Shown: positions 23,497 through 33,694 of the stretch, piece by piece
Layout of the letters: every line of letters starts with the position of its first letter
Position numbering within the stretch: the first letter of the stretch is position 1
Source: Ulota crispa
Taxonomy: Eukaryota > Streptophyta > Bryopsida > Orthotrichales > Orthotrichaceae
DNA length: 64,000 nt
Direction of reading: 5' to 3'
NCBI GenBank assembly: GCA_963920765.1
Contig: OY987242.1
Span: forward strand, 14,470,002-14,534,001
Made by a program: the position numbers and the translations under genes
The notes under the pieces: generated by a model
Told to the model about the DNA's origin: nothing
The model's database searches: none
The model's input: only the letters and a program-made list of their open reading frames with translations

Positions 23497-25034
23497 ATGA
23501 GGCCCAGGACTAAAATTCAAAGTATCATTTTGTATACCCAAACTGGAGAAGACAGTGAGTTCATCCCAAGAAAGATTGAAAGGAATTCATGGGTTGCTTT
23601 GTACCCGAGAAAGAGAGGCGCTCATGCAAAAGATTTGAGGAAGTATGATAGCACTACCATTGTGGGTGCATACAAAGCAAAAGTATTGGAAATTCAAATG
23701 AAGGGCCTTGTAGTTTCTACTATGAAGGTTAGCATGTGCCCATGCCTATATGCATCAACAACTCCAACTCAACCCTGCTGCCCCAACATTTGATGCAACT
23801 TGCAATTGTAAGGTTTTTTTCATGTTGTTTTACTATGTTTTGTTTGCTTGTCTGATTGCTCATTGTGATTAAGGTATGTACACCCATAAGCGTCAAACTA
23901 AGGGTTTTGAACATGATGAGTATCAATAAACAGCTAGCAAATTATAGGATCCTATTAGGAATAGAAAACAATGAGTTTGCACTTTTGAATATATTATTTG
24001 GATATTGTGATAATAAGTTGTGAACTTTTAAAGAGCAAAGTGCCATTGCACCCATAATCACTTTCAAAATTTCATGTTCACATGTTGTACATCTTTGTCA
24101 TTGCATCTATCCACTTCCACAGATTTTCCAAGATTTTTAGAGGTGACAGTTATGGAGACACTAATGCTTATGGATGTACATACCTTATATTGAATCCTAA
24201 TTTTGCCACTGGAAGAGTTTATAACTTAGTCTAAACTTCATATTAGATTTATATCCAACACTACATGAAGACTAGATTGACCCGCTTAGTATTATGGAAC
24301 CAATATGCGTTATGCACCCTGAAATTGGAGAGGCTACAAGAGGTGATCAAAGCCACAAAGACCTATTGGCTGATTCAATCTTTTTTTACAATGCAACATA
24401 TTACCCTATCCAAGGAGGATATGGCCATGTGGAAGCTATACCACTTCTACATTTCAATGACCTGGAATGGCCGTTACTAGACATGGCTACTAGCAAAGCA
24501 TTTAGAGCTTGTCTTCAAGAAGATTTTTGAATGTCCATGAAACCAAATATTGGGAGCAAAGCAACACATCTCAAATGGTTTATGCCCATAGGAGTTATGG
24601 TCGATTTATTTGCATTTACCCCCCACATATACAAAATGCGCACATTTTTCTTCTTCAAAGAAATGTCAAAGGAACTACTTGATTCTCTAATGGACCAAGG
24701 TTGGAATGAAAAAGGAACATGGGCTGTTGATCACATCAAATGCCAAGTTGATTTAGGGACATTACAATTTAAGTATAATATTGGCAGATCAACCCTTTAT
24801 GCCAACTTCCAATATAACAGATGGAGAATCGTTGAAGGGAAGTGGCAGCAACTTGATCAAAGTCAAGCTGTCCAAGTTGTGTTAATTGATTGTGAGATGG
24901 AGGATTGGAAACATCACGTTGAAGTAGGATATAGCTGGAATTTGGTCTCCATTTGTAGTGAGATTCTCATGATAAGACCGGATGTGCTTGACTTCACGAT
25001 ATTCATAGTGAGAGACGGATATCCTCTTGAATAG
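23497..25034 (+). pseudogene. Orphan gene 1, two or more exons, unrecognised
   Basis: The first block runs from ATG at 23497 (MRPRTKIQSI..., basic, ~75 residues) to a splice-like AAG/GTTAGC after STMK. MITE copy 23870-24187 sits in what would be the intron. The second block starts around 24276-24294 and runs to TAG-terminated YPLE at 25034, broken only by one TGA at 24528-24530. It reads as a compact globular protein rich in aromatic residues, with IQGGYGHVEAIPLLHFND, KATHLKWFMPIGV, and WNLVSICSEILMIRPDVLDF. No signal peptide or membrane segment is evident. I do not recognise the family. It is convergent with orphan gene 2 and lies inside the CACTA region, so it may be a transposon-borne accessory or a captured host gene. 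Confidence 0.5.
23870..24187. mobile_element. MITE family 3, copy 2
   Basis: Same length (318 bp) as copy 1 at 6299-6616 and similar throughout. Termini TAAGGTATGTACACCC and, inverted, TAAGGTATGTACATCC. It lies between the two exon-like blocks of orphan gene 1, consistent with an intronic insertion. Confidence 0.7.
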
Positions 25035-25213
25035 GTATCATTTCTGATCATCCTTGTTTCTAATTCATTTTTCAAGTAACTTGTATTTATTCATAGGAAG
25101 TATGCTTACAGATTTTTACCACTTAATCAAAATTGAAGGGTTGTAACATGAGTCGGATTTGTGTACATGATGATTCTAATTTCACTTGGAGTGACTGCTT
25201 AGTATTAGCTTAT

Positions 25214-25516
25214 GGGAAAATTTCATGGATACCCCTAATAATTTCATAGATACCCTTGCTTTTTCAGAAATTTCTCAGATACCCTTGGTCCAAAATTTTC
25301 AAGCTTTTTTTTTTGTTGTGCATGTTACTTTCCTTTTTCCTTGTGCACACACATAATGAGAAAGAAGTAGTGTGCAAACAAAGGGAGAAGGGAAGTGGCA
25401 TGTAAAACAAAAAAACACTCGAAAATTTTGGACCAAGGGTATCTGAGAAATTTCTGAAAAAGCAAGGGTATCTATGAAATTATTGCAAACTTCAAGGGTA
25501 TCCATGAAATTTTCCT
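25214..25516. mobile_element. MULE-type MITE family 1, copy 1
   Basis: The 9-bp target duplication is TTAGCTTAT (25205-25213) against TTAGTTTAT (25517-25525). The termini GGGAAAATTTCATGG and, inverted, AGGAAAATTTCATGG extend into ~90-bp inverted repeats with recurring ataccc blocks, around a ~110-bp centre. The same family is at 40514-40804 (RPS3a intron) and 47246-47840. Non-coding. Confidence 0.85.
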
Positions 25517-25847
25517 TTAGTTTATTCATGTTCAAAGATATTTTTACCATTACATCAGACTATTTTTTTTTTATAGGTAAACAGAAGGAATGAAAACAAA
25601 CAAATAGCTAGAGATGAGTTACCTCCGCATCGACTTCAACTTATTCCAGATCCCGTGAACAATGACAATGACACACAACCATTGTAAAGCCTTGACAAAC
25701 AACTGCATTGAGGTACAAATTCACAATCTAGGAGCTTCGATTGAACCAATTTGCAAGTCACAATCTAAGAGCTTTGACTGAATCAATTGGAAGTAGTGTA
25801 CTTACATAACAATTGTATGCAAATGTATTTGTTAGCACATTGGCGGC

Positions 25848-28800
25848 TCAATTGCAGGAAGATTGATGCATGGCCACTTCTCTGTCTTTTGGAGGTACCC
25901 ACTTTGACCCCACTTGTTTGCACTTTTGACACCACAATTGACTATGTGCATTAGCTGATGAAGCAAGAGATGCTGCTCTCCTCTTCTCAATTTGTGCCTT
26001 AGCTATAAGCCACTCATCACATTCTTGACGTAGACTTTTTGCATCATATTCAATTTGTTCTCGAAATTGGTAATTGATTATTCAATACCAGTATTGATAA
26101 GTCTGAAGTAGAGGATTTTTCTTTGATTTCTTGCCTCCACGTTGGATATGCCTCTGGTGTGTTGCTTTAGCAGCGTAATGAGAATATTCCATCCCTTGCA
26201 TGGACCATATAGATAAGCTGCCACATTTTTCTACAAACCAAAGAGCATGCTTTGCTTTACAAAAGCATGCTGCAATTCCAGAACAATTTTTTTCATTTAG
26301 TATGCAGCAAGCAAAATTTCATGAATTCAAGGTACATATTGCTAAACATAGAGGGAGAAGTTAGAATGAACTTACAATATAATGGATGACTTGATGTTCA
26401 CCAAAAGCTTTTATGTAATCCTTGTCCCATTGTTGAACCAATTATTTGAATTTGTATTTTTGCAACTCATCAAGATGTAATCCATGAAAGTAAGGTCCCA
26501 ACTTGTCTAGGCCTTGCCAGACATCAAGTTTTGCTCTCATGTTCTCTCTAGAATCAATGAAATTCTTTTCTGTTGCCACTACGTCTATGTATAGCTTTGC
26601 AAGCCACTCAAGAGTCTTGAAGATTGGAACAAGCAAGCAACATGTACACCATTGAAAGACGACTTGCTTGGAACATTATTTTGTTAACCGGACTTTGAAG
26701 ATGATGACGTTACTACCGTGTGCTCCCATTGCAGATATGACTTTTTGCATTTCAAAAGTAGTTGCTTCTTTCAATTTTGGGTCACGAATAGTCCAAATAA
26801 ATTGGAAATGCAAATGGACAATCTTTTCAACAATGCGATTGAATGCATGGAGTGTACACATGTGTATTCTATCCATGGGTATTTTGAGGATCAGCTTCCA
26901 ACGCCCGGAAGCTGCAACTCCAGTGACATGCTTGGATTGATGTCAAGTTGAAAATAGACCATTGGCCCAACTTTGAGGCTATTTTGTCAATGCATTGATG
27001 GCATTCTCAGGTGTTCCAATTACAGGCTTAGATTGTTCTTGTTGGCAATAAACGCATCTCTAGGAAGCACAAGCACCATGTGCTAAACCGTACATGCATT
27101 TCATTGACTTCATATCAGCAGAAAGATGCCACTCTATAGTAAATTCTCCAATTCCAAGTACGTTGAGCTTTTTGTCCTCCTTCTTGTGCAGCTATCAATG
27201 TAGGAATTTGTGTCTGATTAAATACCCAAGCTAATATTTCATGGGTCTCTGTGGGAACCTGAAAGCATCCTACATGCCATATTTCCCTTTTTGATTGTAC
27301 GACAATCTATTGGGGGCTTTATATTGAGATCTCAATGTTCAAGGCCCTGTTCATCAATGTTATACTTACTCTTTCAAGCTTTTGTGCATGAACAATTTCA
27401 ACCTCGTCTAATTTTATACAAAATTTGACAAGATTTCCTGCCAACTCTAAAACAGACAATTCAAGTAGAAATTGACATTAGAATCTACTCATGATTGGCA
27501 AAGATGACCATCTAACTACTAGTAAGTGGTTTCCTTGACATCCACCATTGTGGTTTTGTCATCAACAGGGCAAGCGACCAAGTGGGTGACAAAAGCTTGA
27601 TTCATAAGGAGCATAATCAAGGAGTAAGTTTTGGAGGAAGCTCATTGAGATCTCTGCACTTCATCCTTAAACATTAGAAAGGCTCTTTGCAACCAATACA
27701 ATACAAGGTATTTTTCTTGTATTTGGAATGGATCCACACCTTTACTACATTTGAGATCAACAAAGAAGTTGAAATATAGATAAATGCAGTTCTAATGAGC
27801 TATTTGAGTTTACAAGTAAAATTTCTTGATGGTAGCAAATGCCAAATATACAACAACTTATCTACTATGTCCTTGTGACGTTTAAGGGTTAAAGAAGCCA
27901 GGCTTTTGAAAATACCTAGAAAAGCTTGAAAATTTGATGTGTGAAAGTGAAGCTATAAAGCAGCATACCTATTGGAGTTATTTGACAGAGCTGTACCATG
28001 GTCCACTAAACTTGCTTTGTGTCAACAAAAAAAGGATTATGGTCTGTCAACTTGACATGAACTGGATCTTTTTTTTAGTCCTTTCTTTGGCAAAAATTGA
28101 GCCTTAGAATTCAGAGAGTAGTAGTTGCCAATATAGTTTGCTAATTTGGCATTGAGTTCTCTTCACAATAAAGAAACATGATATGGCTTTGGGAGTCCAA
28201 TACGTAAACCCTGCCCTGCTAATTTTGTGCCCCACCTCAATTGCTTATACATCGCTGCATATCCATCTTGAGTTATACCGCTCCTATTGCAGGTTCCAAG
28301 AATTTGCGGATCACCAACTACCTCTCCAATTTTATCAAGATCCTAGTTTGTCACGTCTATGGTAACTGATCTCAAGCTAGGGGACTCAAACATTGATTTG
28401 ACTTCACTTTTTGACAAGATACTGGCAAAATGTTTCCTGGAGTCAACTTGTTGTTCTCAAGAGCCACAGAGCCGTTATTTTGTATGATTCAACGCATTTC
28501 TTACTTGAATATCATGAACAGTGGTTGGTGCTATGAGTGAACAAGCAAGTCTACGCAATGCTTTTGCGTGACCTCTAGTTTGTGACAACATGGCAACGTC
28601 TCTACGTTTTTGTACTAGTTTTTGACAATCGTATGGTGTTGATTGAAATCTATCCCATTTTCTCTGCAGCTGTGCCAAACTCTTCAACGCATTCTCACAA
28701 TCTAATTTTACTATTGCAAGCTTAAGTGCGTGACTCTATTTTAATGCTTGGAATTTCTCGGCATACTCTCTTATGATCTCATCATTCTGTCTATCTCTAA

Positions 28801-29403
28801 TTCAAGCACTTCCTCTGCTTGCATGCTCTTGTCAAGCTTCCTTTGCAAATCAGCTAACTCATTGATCTAACTTGCTTTCATGGAGTTCAAATAATTTTGA
28901 GCTAAAATAGTCTTAGTCTGCAGTAGTTGTACTTCATTTCAGGACACTTCAGATTCTCTATAAGGTATATTCTCTAATGTACGTATGGCATCAAGCTCTC
29001 TTTGTTTTTGTAGTAGCAAAGAATTGAACTCATCAATATTTTGCCTCATTCTATCAATTTTGACAGAATCTTGTCTTGGCAAATCAAGCGATCCTTGAGA
29101 ATTTAAGAAACTCTTAGTGTAACCTAGCATTTTGTTCTCCTCTTCTCCAAAAAACTCTAACACACTTTTGACGTCTACAAATTTTGGACGCTTTCTAGAC
29201 AAATCTGTCAAATATATCTTACCATCTAGCTACAAATCAAGATTTGTATTACCAGCTCTTCTTTTTGCCAAAAAAGTGGACTTTGATGTCTACTTGTGAA
29301 TCATGCAACCACAAAGAATTAGCAATCGATATTTGCCTCCAATTGAAACTTGCACTTTATGAGGCGTTGCATCATCTACCCCTGCACTCACATTGTTGTC
29401 CAT
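25848..29403 (-). pseudogene. Orphan gene 2, multi-exon, coiled-coil N-terminus, unrecognised family
   Basis: Reads on the minus strand from ATG at 29403 to TGA at 25848-25850, with scattered stops. Order of parts: an N-terminal segment (VQVSIGGKYRLLILCG); a long charged, heptad-like helical region (about 29210-28500); a block GITQDGYAAMYKQL near 28290; EWHLSADMK...C..C near 27165-27045; CTLHAFNRIVEKIVHLH...EMQKVISAMGAHG near 26860-26690; GEHQVIHYI ending at an intron donor GTAAGT at 26375; an acceptor at 26270; then GMEYSHYAAKATHQRHIQRGG; and a C-terminal WCQKCKQVG. Real splice sites show a cellular-style gene. Repeat R interrupts it at about 27670-27893. I do not recognise the family. It resembles dispersed hypothetical genes of large plant genomes, but that is from general impression only. 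Confidence 0.55.
27670..27893. repeat. Dispersed repeat R, copy 3
   Basis: Closely related to the tandem pair at 6897-7362 (tacaatacaaggtatttttcttgtatttgga, ttgagatcaacaaagaagttg, aagggttaa at the end). It interrupts the coding order of orphan gene 2. Confidence 0.6.
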
Positions 29404-29859
29404 AATTCCAAATCAACAGAACAAATCTTACATGCTACAATTCAATAGTTACAATTCAATCCTGACACAATCTACGCAATAGAAGAATCATTCAACTTTG
29501 AGCAAACAGCATTGTGGACTTCACAAAAACAAGAAGCTCCATTGTTTGGCGTGGTATCACAAATGGATGAAAGAAGTTAAACGTGGTAAGCACCAATGAT
29601 AAGGAACGCCCTTGTTTGGCTCAAAATCACAAATGGATGAAATAAATTGAATGTGGCAAGCTGACGACAATAAGGCGCTACAAGAAAAGAACGTGTTCAA
29701 CGGGCAAGTAAGAATCAAGAAGAGATCAGCATTGTTCAATCTCTGCGCGGGCAGCGATTGCTTTGAGTGGCTACATGGGAAAAGTCCCTGTCAAGGCCAT
29801 TGGGGAGAATAAAAATGATTGAGTTAACGACTTTATTGAGGCTTGGTTTTTTTGTAATG

Positions 29860-30324
29860 CAATTCTTTCTCATCAACATCTACCACTTTAGAACTCAATT
29901 TGCGGAACAATCTACTCACCCACATAATTGCCCCTACAACTTCAACATTCCCAACATTCCTCAAGCACAAAGGCAGTACCTGTTGCATGAAGATGTGGTG
30001 GTCATGTGTCTTCAATCCTTGAAGTTTTTTGTCTTGAATTTTTCCACTAAAAAGAGCTCCATAGCTAGATGGAAACTTGATGTTCTTCAAGGTCCGCATA
30101 AACTTCTCTTGCTCCTCTCTACTTAGGACGTATGGAGCATCTGGCAAGAAAAAAGAATCAGCCCCAACATTTGCTCTAAGGTGAAGGTGATGACGGATAT
30201 TGCAAGCACACATGTCTTGTCGAGGTCTAATACCATTAGTTTCTCCAAACAAAGTCCGTAGTATATTGTCACACATGTTCTTTTCACAGTGCATTGTGTC
30301 GAGTGTGTGGCATACGGGAAGCTC
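29860..30324 (-). pseudogene. En/Spm transposase exon (Transposase_21 C-terminal part)
   Basis: The exon begins after a cag-like acceptor (minus strand, AG at 30326-30325) and reads ELPVCHTLDTMHCEKNMCDN, the hallmark block of plant CACTA transposases. It continues through LRTLFGE, a LPDAPYVLSREEQEKF segment, PSSYGALFSGKIQDKKLQGLKTHDHHIFMQQVLPLC, and KVVDVDE. It stops matching the family at about 29860, exactly where a CACTA-like terminus begins. The upstream catalytic part of Transposase_21 is not found before 30604. Confidence 0.85.
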
Positions 30325-30769
30325 CTACAAAAATACGTATATATTAGTAATTTAGTAACATAATTGCACGCAAACTTTTTAAGACCACTACAGAATCAAT
30401 GATATAAGCTAGGACACTATTCTTCTAACTAAGCTCTGTAAGCCATAAAATTCTATAACATGACATTCAACCTCTAATTAAATAAGCATCAACGCTTCCA
30501 TTGGTACATATTCATTACACTTTTTACTTCTGAAATTCAAGGAAGTGATTAAATCAAAACAATCTCTTGTTCATTAGATGCATAGACATCCACATAGATG
30601 ACACACTAGTAGAAAACTCCTTCCAAAACAACAGAAAACCAACAGTTTCTTGTTGATTTGGGCACTTGCCCACGCTAATTGACTAAATTAACAAAATTCT
30701 GTAAAAAACTAAATACGTTCTATTGATTTGGACACCATTATCTAAATCAACAGAAATTTTGGAATCTTT

Positions 30770-31290
30770 TGAAGATCTTTTGGGAATTTTTTGTGAATCT
30801 TTAAGAATCTTCAAGAATCTTTTGGGAATCATTGAGAATCTTTTCAAGATTTTTAAGAATATTTAAGAATCTTTTCAAGATTTAGAATCTTTGAGAATCT
30901 TTTATAAATCTTTGAAAATCTTTGGAAATCTTTGGAAATCTTTTCAAATTTTTTTGGAATCTTTGAGAATCTTTGAGAATCTTTGAAAATCTTTTAGAAA
31001 TCTTTTAGAATCTTTTAGGGAGATTTGAGAATTCTTGAGAATCCTTGAGAATAGTTTTGAATATTTGAGAATCTTTGAAAATGTTCTAGGAATTTTGAAT
31101 TTTTTTGAGAATTTTTAAAAATCTTTATGAATAATCTTGGAATCTTCCTGGAAGCTTTGAGAAGCTTTGAGAATCTTTAAGAATCTTTGGAAATCTTTTG
31201 AGAATCTTTTTTGAAATTCAAAAAATCTTTGAGAATCTCTGAGAATTTTCAAGAACCTTTTTGGAATCTTTGAGAATCTTTTTAAAATCT
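30770..31290. repeat. Degenerate gaatctttga array
   Basis: About 500 bp of loosely tandem 9-12-bp units (gaatcttt, gaatctttgag, aaatctttg) in one orientation, with lower-order spillover to about 31470. This is consistent with expanded subterminal repeats of the surrounding CACTA element. No open frame. Confidence 0.75.
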
Positions 31291-32157
31291 TTATGAAATT
31301 TGTTAAAGTACTTCAAAATACTTATAGAAATAGAATCTCTTAGACTGAATTAGAGTCCTTTAGGAATCTTTTTGTAATTCATCAAAATACTTTAAAATAT
31401 TTTTAATAAAAAAGCTATTACAATAATTTAGGTTTGTTTTTGAAATCTTTCTAAAATCTTTTTGGACCTCATTAAAAAATTTTGAAGTTTTAAAAAATAA
31501 AAAAAGTTTTCAAAAAAAAAGAATCTTTTAGAAGTTTGAGTGTACATTGACTGGTTTTATTTTCTTTACTTTTCACAATTTGGTAAGATTTAAAATTAGC
31601 AGCCTTTAAAGTCAAGTAAAAACATGACCATAATAACAAAAAAATCAATAGTTTTCTGTTGATCTGGACACTTTTGGACACAACTTCACTAATTCAACAA
31701 AATTTTATATAAAAAGTACAACATTTTGTTGTTTTAAATACCAAAATTTCTTTACAAACAAATATAAAAGATGCTCCTCAATTCTTTGAAGAAATCATAT
31801 ATGTCCCTTAAGGATTAAAAGTACCAAAAATACCTTTGTGTTATATGATAACCAAGTGTATAGTTTAATGCAAATTCTTACAAGAAACCAAAGGTGATTT
31901 TTACATTTCAAATAACACCAGAATATGTTTAACATTTCAAAATAGAACAATTTTTTTATTAATTTTCCAAAATAATAGGAGTATAATTGATATTCCTACA
32001 AAAAATAAGGACTATTTTTTATGTTTCACATATTTTTGGCGTAAACTTGATATTTTAAAAGACTTAAAGGGTATATTTAGTATTTTTCCTTCTATTACTA
32101 ACCAAATTAATTAAAAAAAAACAATCTTATAAAATATTTTTATAAGCTTTAAAAGAT

Positions 32158-32570
32158 GGGAATTGATATGTGTACCACACCCTTCCAATTACTATACCAC
32201 ACCATGAGGTAAATTTTAGATTTCTACCATCAAAAAGCTGAATTTGAAAATTTTGAATTCAGATTTGGACTTAGAGACCATGGTATTGTCTGGAACCATA
32301 AAAAAAAGTTGCAATTCAACAACACCCAATGAAAAAGTTTAGTTAGGGAAGAAATTGTTAATTTTACATTTGTTTGTAAAAAAAGATAAGCTTTTTCATT
32401 GGGTGTTGTTGAATTGCAACCTTTTTTATGGTCCTGAACAATACCATGGTCTCTAAGTCCAAATTTGAATTCAAAATTCTCAAACTCAAATTTTTGATGG
32501 TAGAAATCTAAAATTTACCCCAGGGGTGTGGTACAATAGTTCAAAGGGTGTGGTTCACATATTAATGCCC
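32158..32570. mobile_element. MULE-derived foldback MITE, 413 bp
   Basis: Termini GGGAATTGATATGTGTACCACACCC and, inverted, GGGCATTAATATGTGAACCACACCC; the arms pair through nearly the whole element around a ~60-bp centre. Likely 9-bp duplication ttaaaagat/ttaaaaaac (two mismatches). The terminal motif and the aaattttagatttctaccatc..gatttggacttagagacc block match the terminal repeats of the MULE at 11019-16354, so it is probably a derivative mobilised by that family. Confidence 0.75.
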
Positions 32571-33074
32571 TTAAAAAACATCCAAAACTATTCAAAAGTC
32601 TATAGAATTTTGATTTTATAATTGCAAGGATTTAATTTTGTAACTTTTCACAACTTCATGTTATTTGAAGCTATCAGACTATGGAGGCTATTTTAACAAA
32701 ATAAGGTTCTTTTTACAAAAAAACTAGCACTAAATAATAATAATTAATGAATCCAACCTTTGCCTGCAACAATCCTTGTGAGATTTGTGAATTCCAAAAA
32801 AAATTATAAACAAAATCAAAAGGATGGAAATAAACAAATTACTTAAAATCTCTAAACACCTTCTCTGATTCTAGCACATAACCTTTGTTAAAAAGATTGA
32901 AATCCAAAAAGAATTGTTGGAGGTGAAAGTAAAATACATTTAACAACTTTTCTTAGTTTCTAAGTTTTTTGAAAAAAAGTCCTTTAATGGGCGGAAATAG
33001 CCTCCAAAGTCTGCTAGATTACTAAAGACATGAACATTTAATGTACAAATAGAATCATGATACTATTATGTGCG

Positions 33075-33165
33075 TGTGTATTTGCACATTTTCTAGTGGT
33101 TTTTGAGAATGTGATAGAGTTGTGGAGTGTGAGGATAGAGGTGGGGGTTCAAACCCCACTGCCGG
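33075..33165 (+). other. tRNA-like segment with perfect B-box (SINE relic)
   Basis: GGTTCAAACCC at 33146-33156 matches the pol III B-box and is framed by GTGGG/CCCAC, giving a T-arm-like stem. Upstream tagtggttttt at about 33095 resembles the D-arm/A-box region of tRNAs. No complete cloverleaf. It is likely a tRNA-derived SINE head or decayed tRNA gene inside the CACTA element. Confidence 0.4.
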
Positions 33166-33425
33166 CAGCTGCCCGGGGGTTCGAGTAGTTGCTTAGAGGT
33201 TCGGGCAGCTACTTAGAGGTTCGGGCAGCTACTTAGAGGTTCGGGCAGCTACTTAGAGGTTCGGGCAGCTACTTAGAGGTTCGGGCAGCTACTTAGAGGT
33301 TTGGGCAGCTATTTAGAGGTTCGGGCAGCTGCCCGGCAGCTGGAGCAGCTATCCAGGGTTTTGGCTGCTACCCAGCGGCTAAGGCAGCTGCCCGACAGCT
33401 AAGGCAGCTGCTCAGGATTTGGGCA
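33166..33425. repeat. 20-bp tandem minisatellite (ttcgggcagctacttagagg)
   Basis: About seven near-perfect 20-bp units from about 33180 to 33325 are followed by degenerate gcagctgcccggcagct units to about 33425. The core ggcagctgcc is palindromic. Markedly more GC-rich than the host element. Confidence 0.85.
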
Positions 33426-33694
33426 GCTGCCTGTTCCCTAAGAAGTTCACTTTTTCATAAAGTAAAATAAAATTCTATGAAATTTTTTTTTAAAATTGAA
33501 TAGAAATAGAATTGAACAACATAAAATACATAATATAAATCAACAAAAAATTAATAGAAAATTGTAAATAATCAATAAAAAATCAACAAAAAATCAACAA
33601 AAAAGTACCCAAATCAACTTGACCAAATTCACAGAAAAAATCAACAATTTTTGGTTGAAATTTTGTTGATTTTGTGCTGAATTTTCTACTAGTG

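Larger units (their letters stand above)
18744..29859 (-). mobile_element. Candidate CACTA (En/Spm) element, 11.1 kb, degenerate
   Basis: The left end reads CACTACAAAAAACTGG at 18744 and the right end, inverted, reads CATTACAAAAAAACC at 29859 (one change from CACTA). Both have TTGACAGGG followed by TTTT about 40-70 bp inside. The 3-bp flanks are taa and caa, one mismatch. Inside on the minus strand are C-terminal En/Spm transposase fragments (22549-23235 and 20272-20988), and two convergent orphan genes lie at 23.5-25.0 and 29.4-25.8 kb. The N-terminal transposase exon lies just outside the right end (29860-30324). Either this element landed in another CACTA copy, or the right terminus is misread and all pieces belong to one larger element. 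Confidence 0.4.
30604..33694. mobile_element. Non-autonomous CACTA element, 3.1 kb
   Basis: Termini CACTAGTAGAAAA at 30604 and its exact inverted match ending 33694 give 13-bp perfect inverted repeats. The 3-bp flanks are aca and tca (one mismatch), as expected for the CACTA superfamily. Subterminal regions repeat the motif ttgatttggrcac (left) and its complement cccaaatcaac (right), the transposase-binding arrangement of this class. No transposase remains. The body is filled with a gaatctttgag array, a nested MULE-derived foldback (32158-32570), a tRNA-like segment and a 20-bp tandem repeat. Confidence 0.85.

Noticed and set aside
33180..33425. CRISPR-like array of regular repeats
   Set aside because: Head-to-tail 20-bp units without unique spacers, in a plant transposon.
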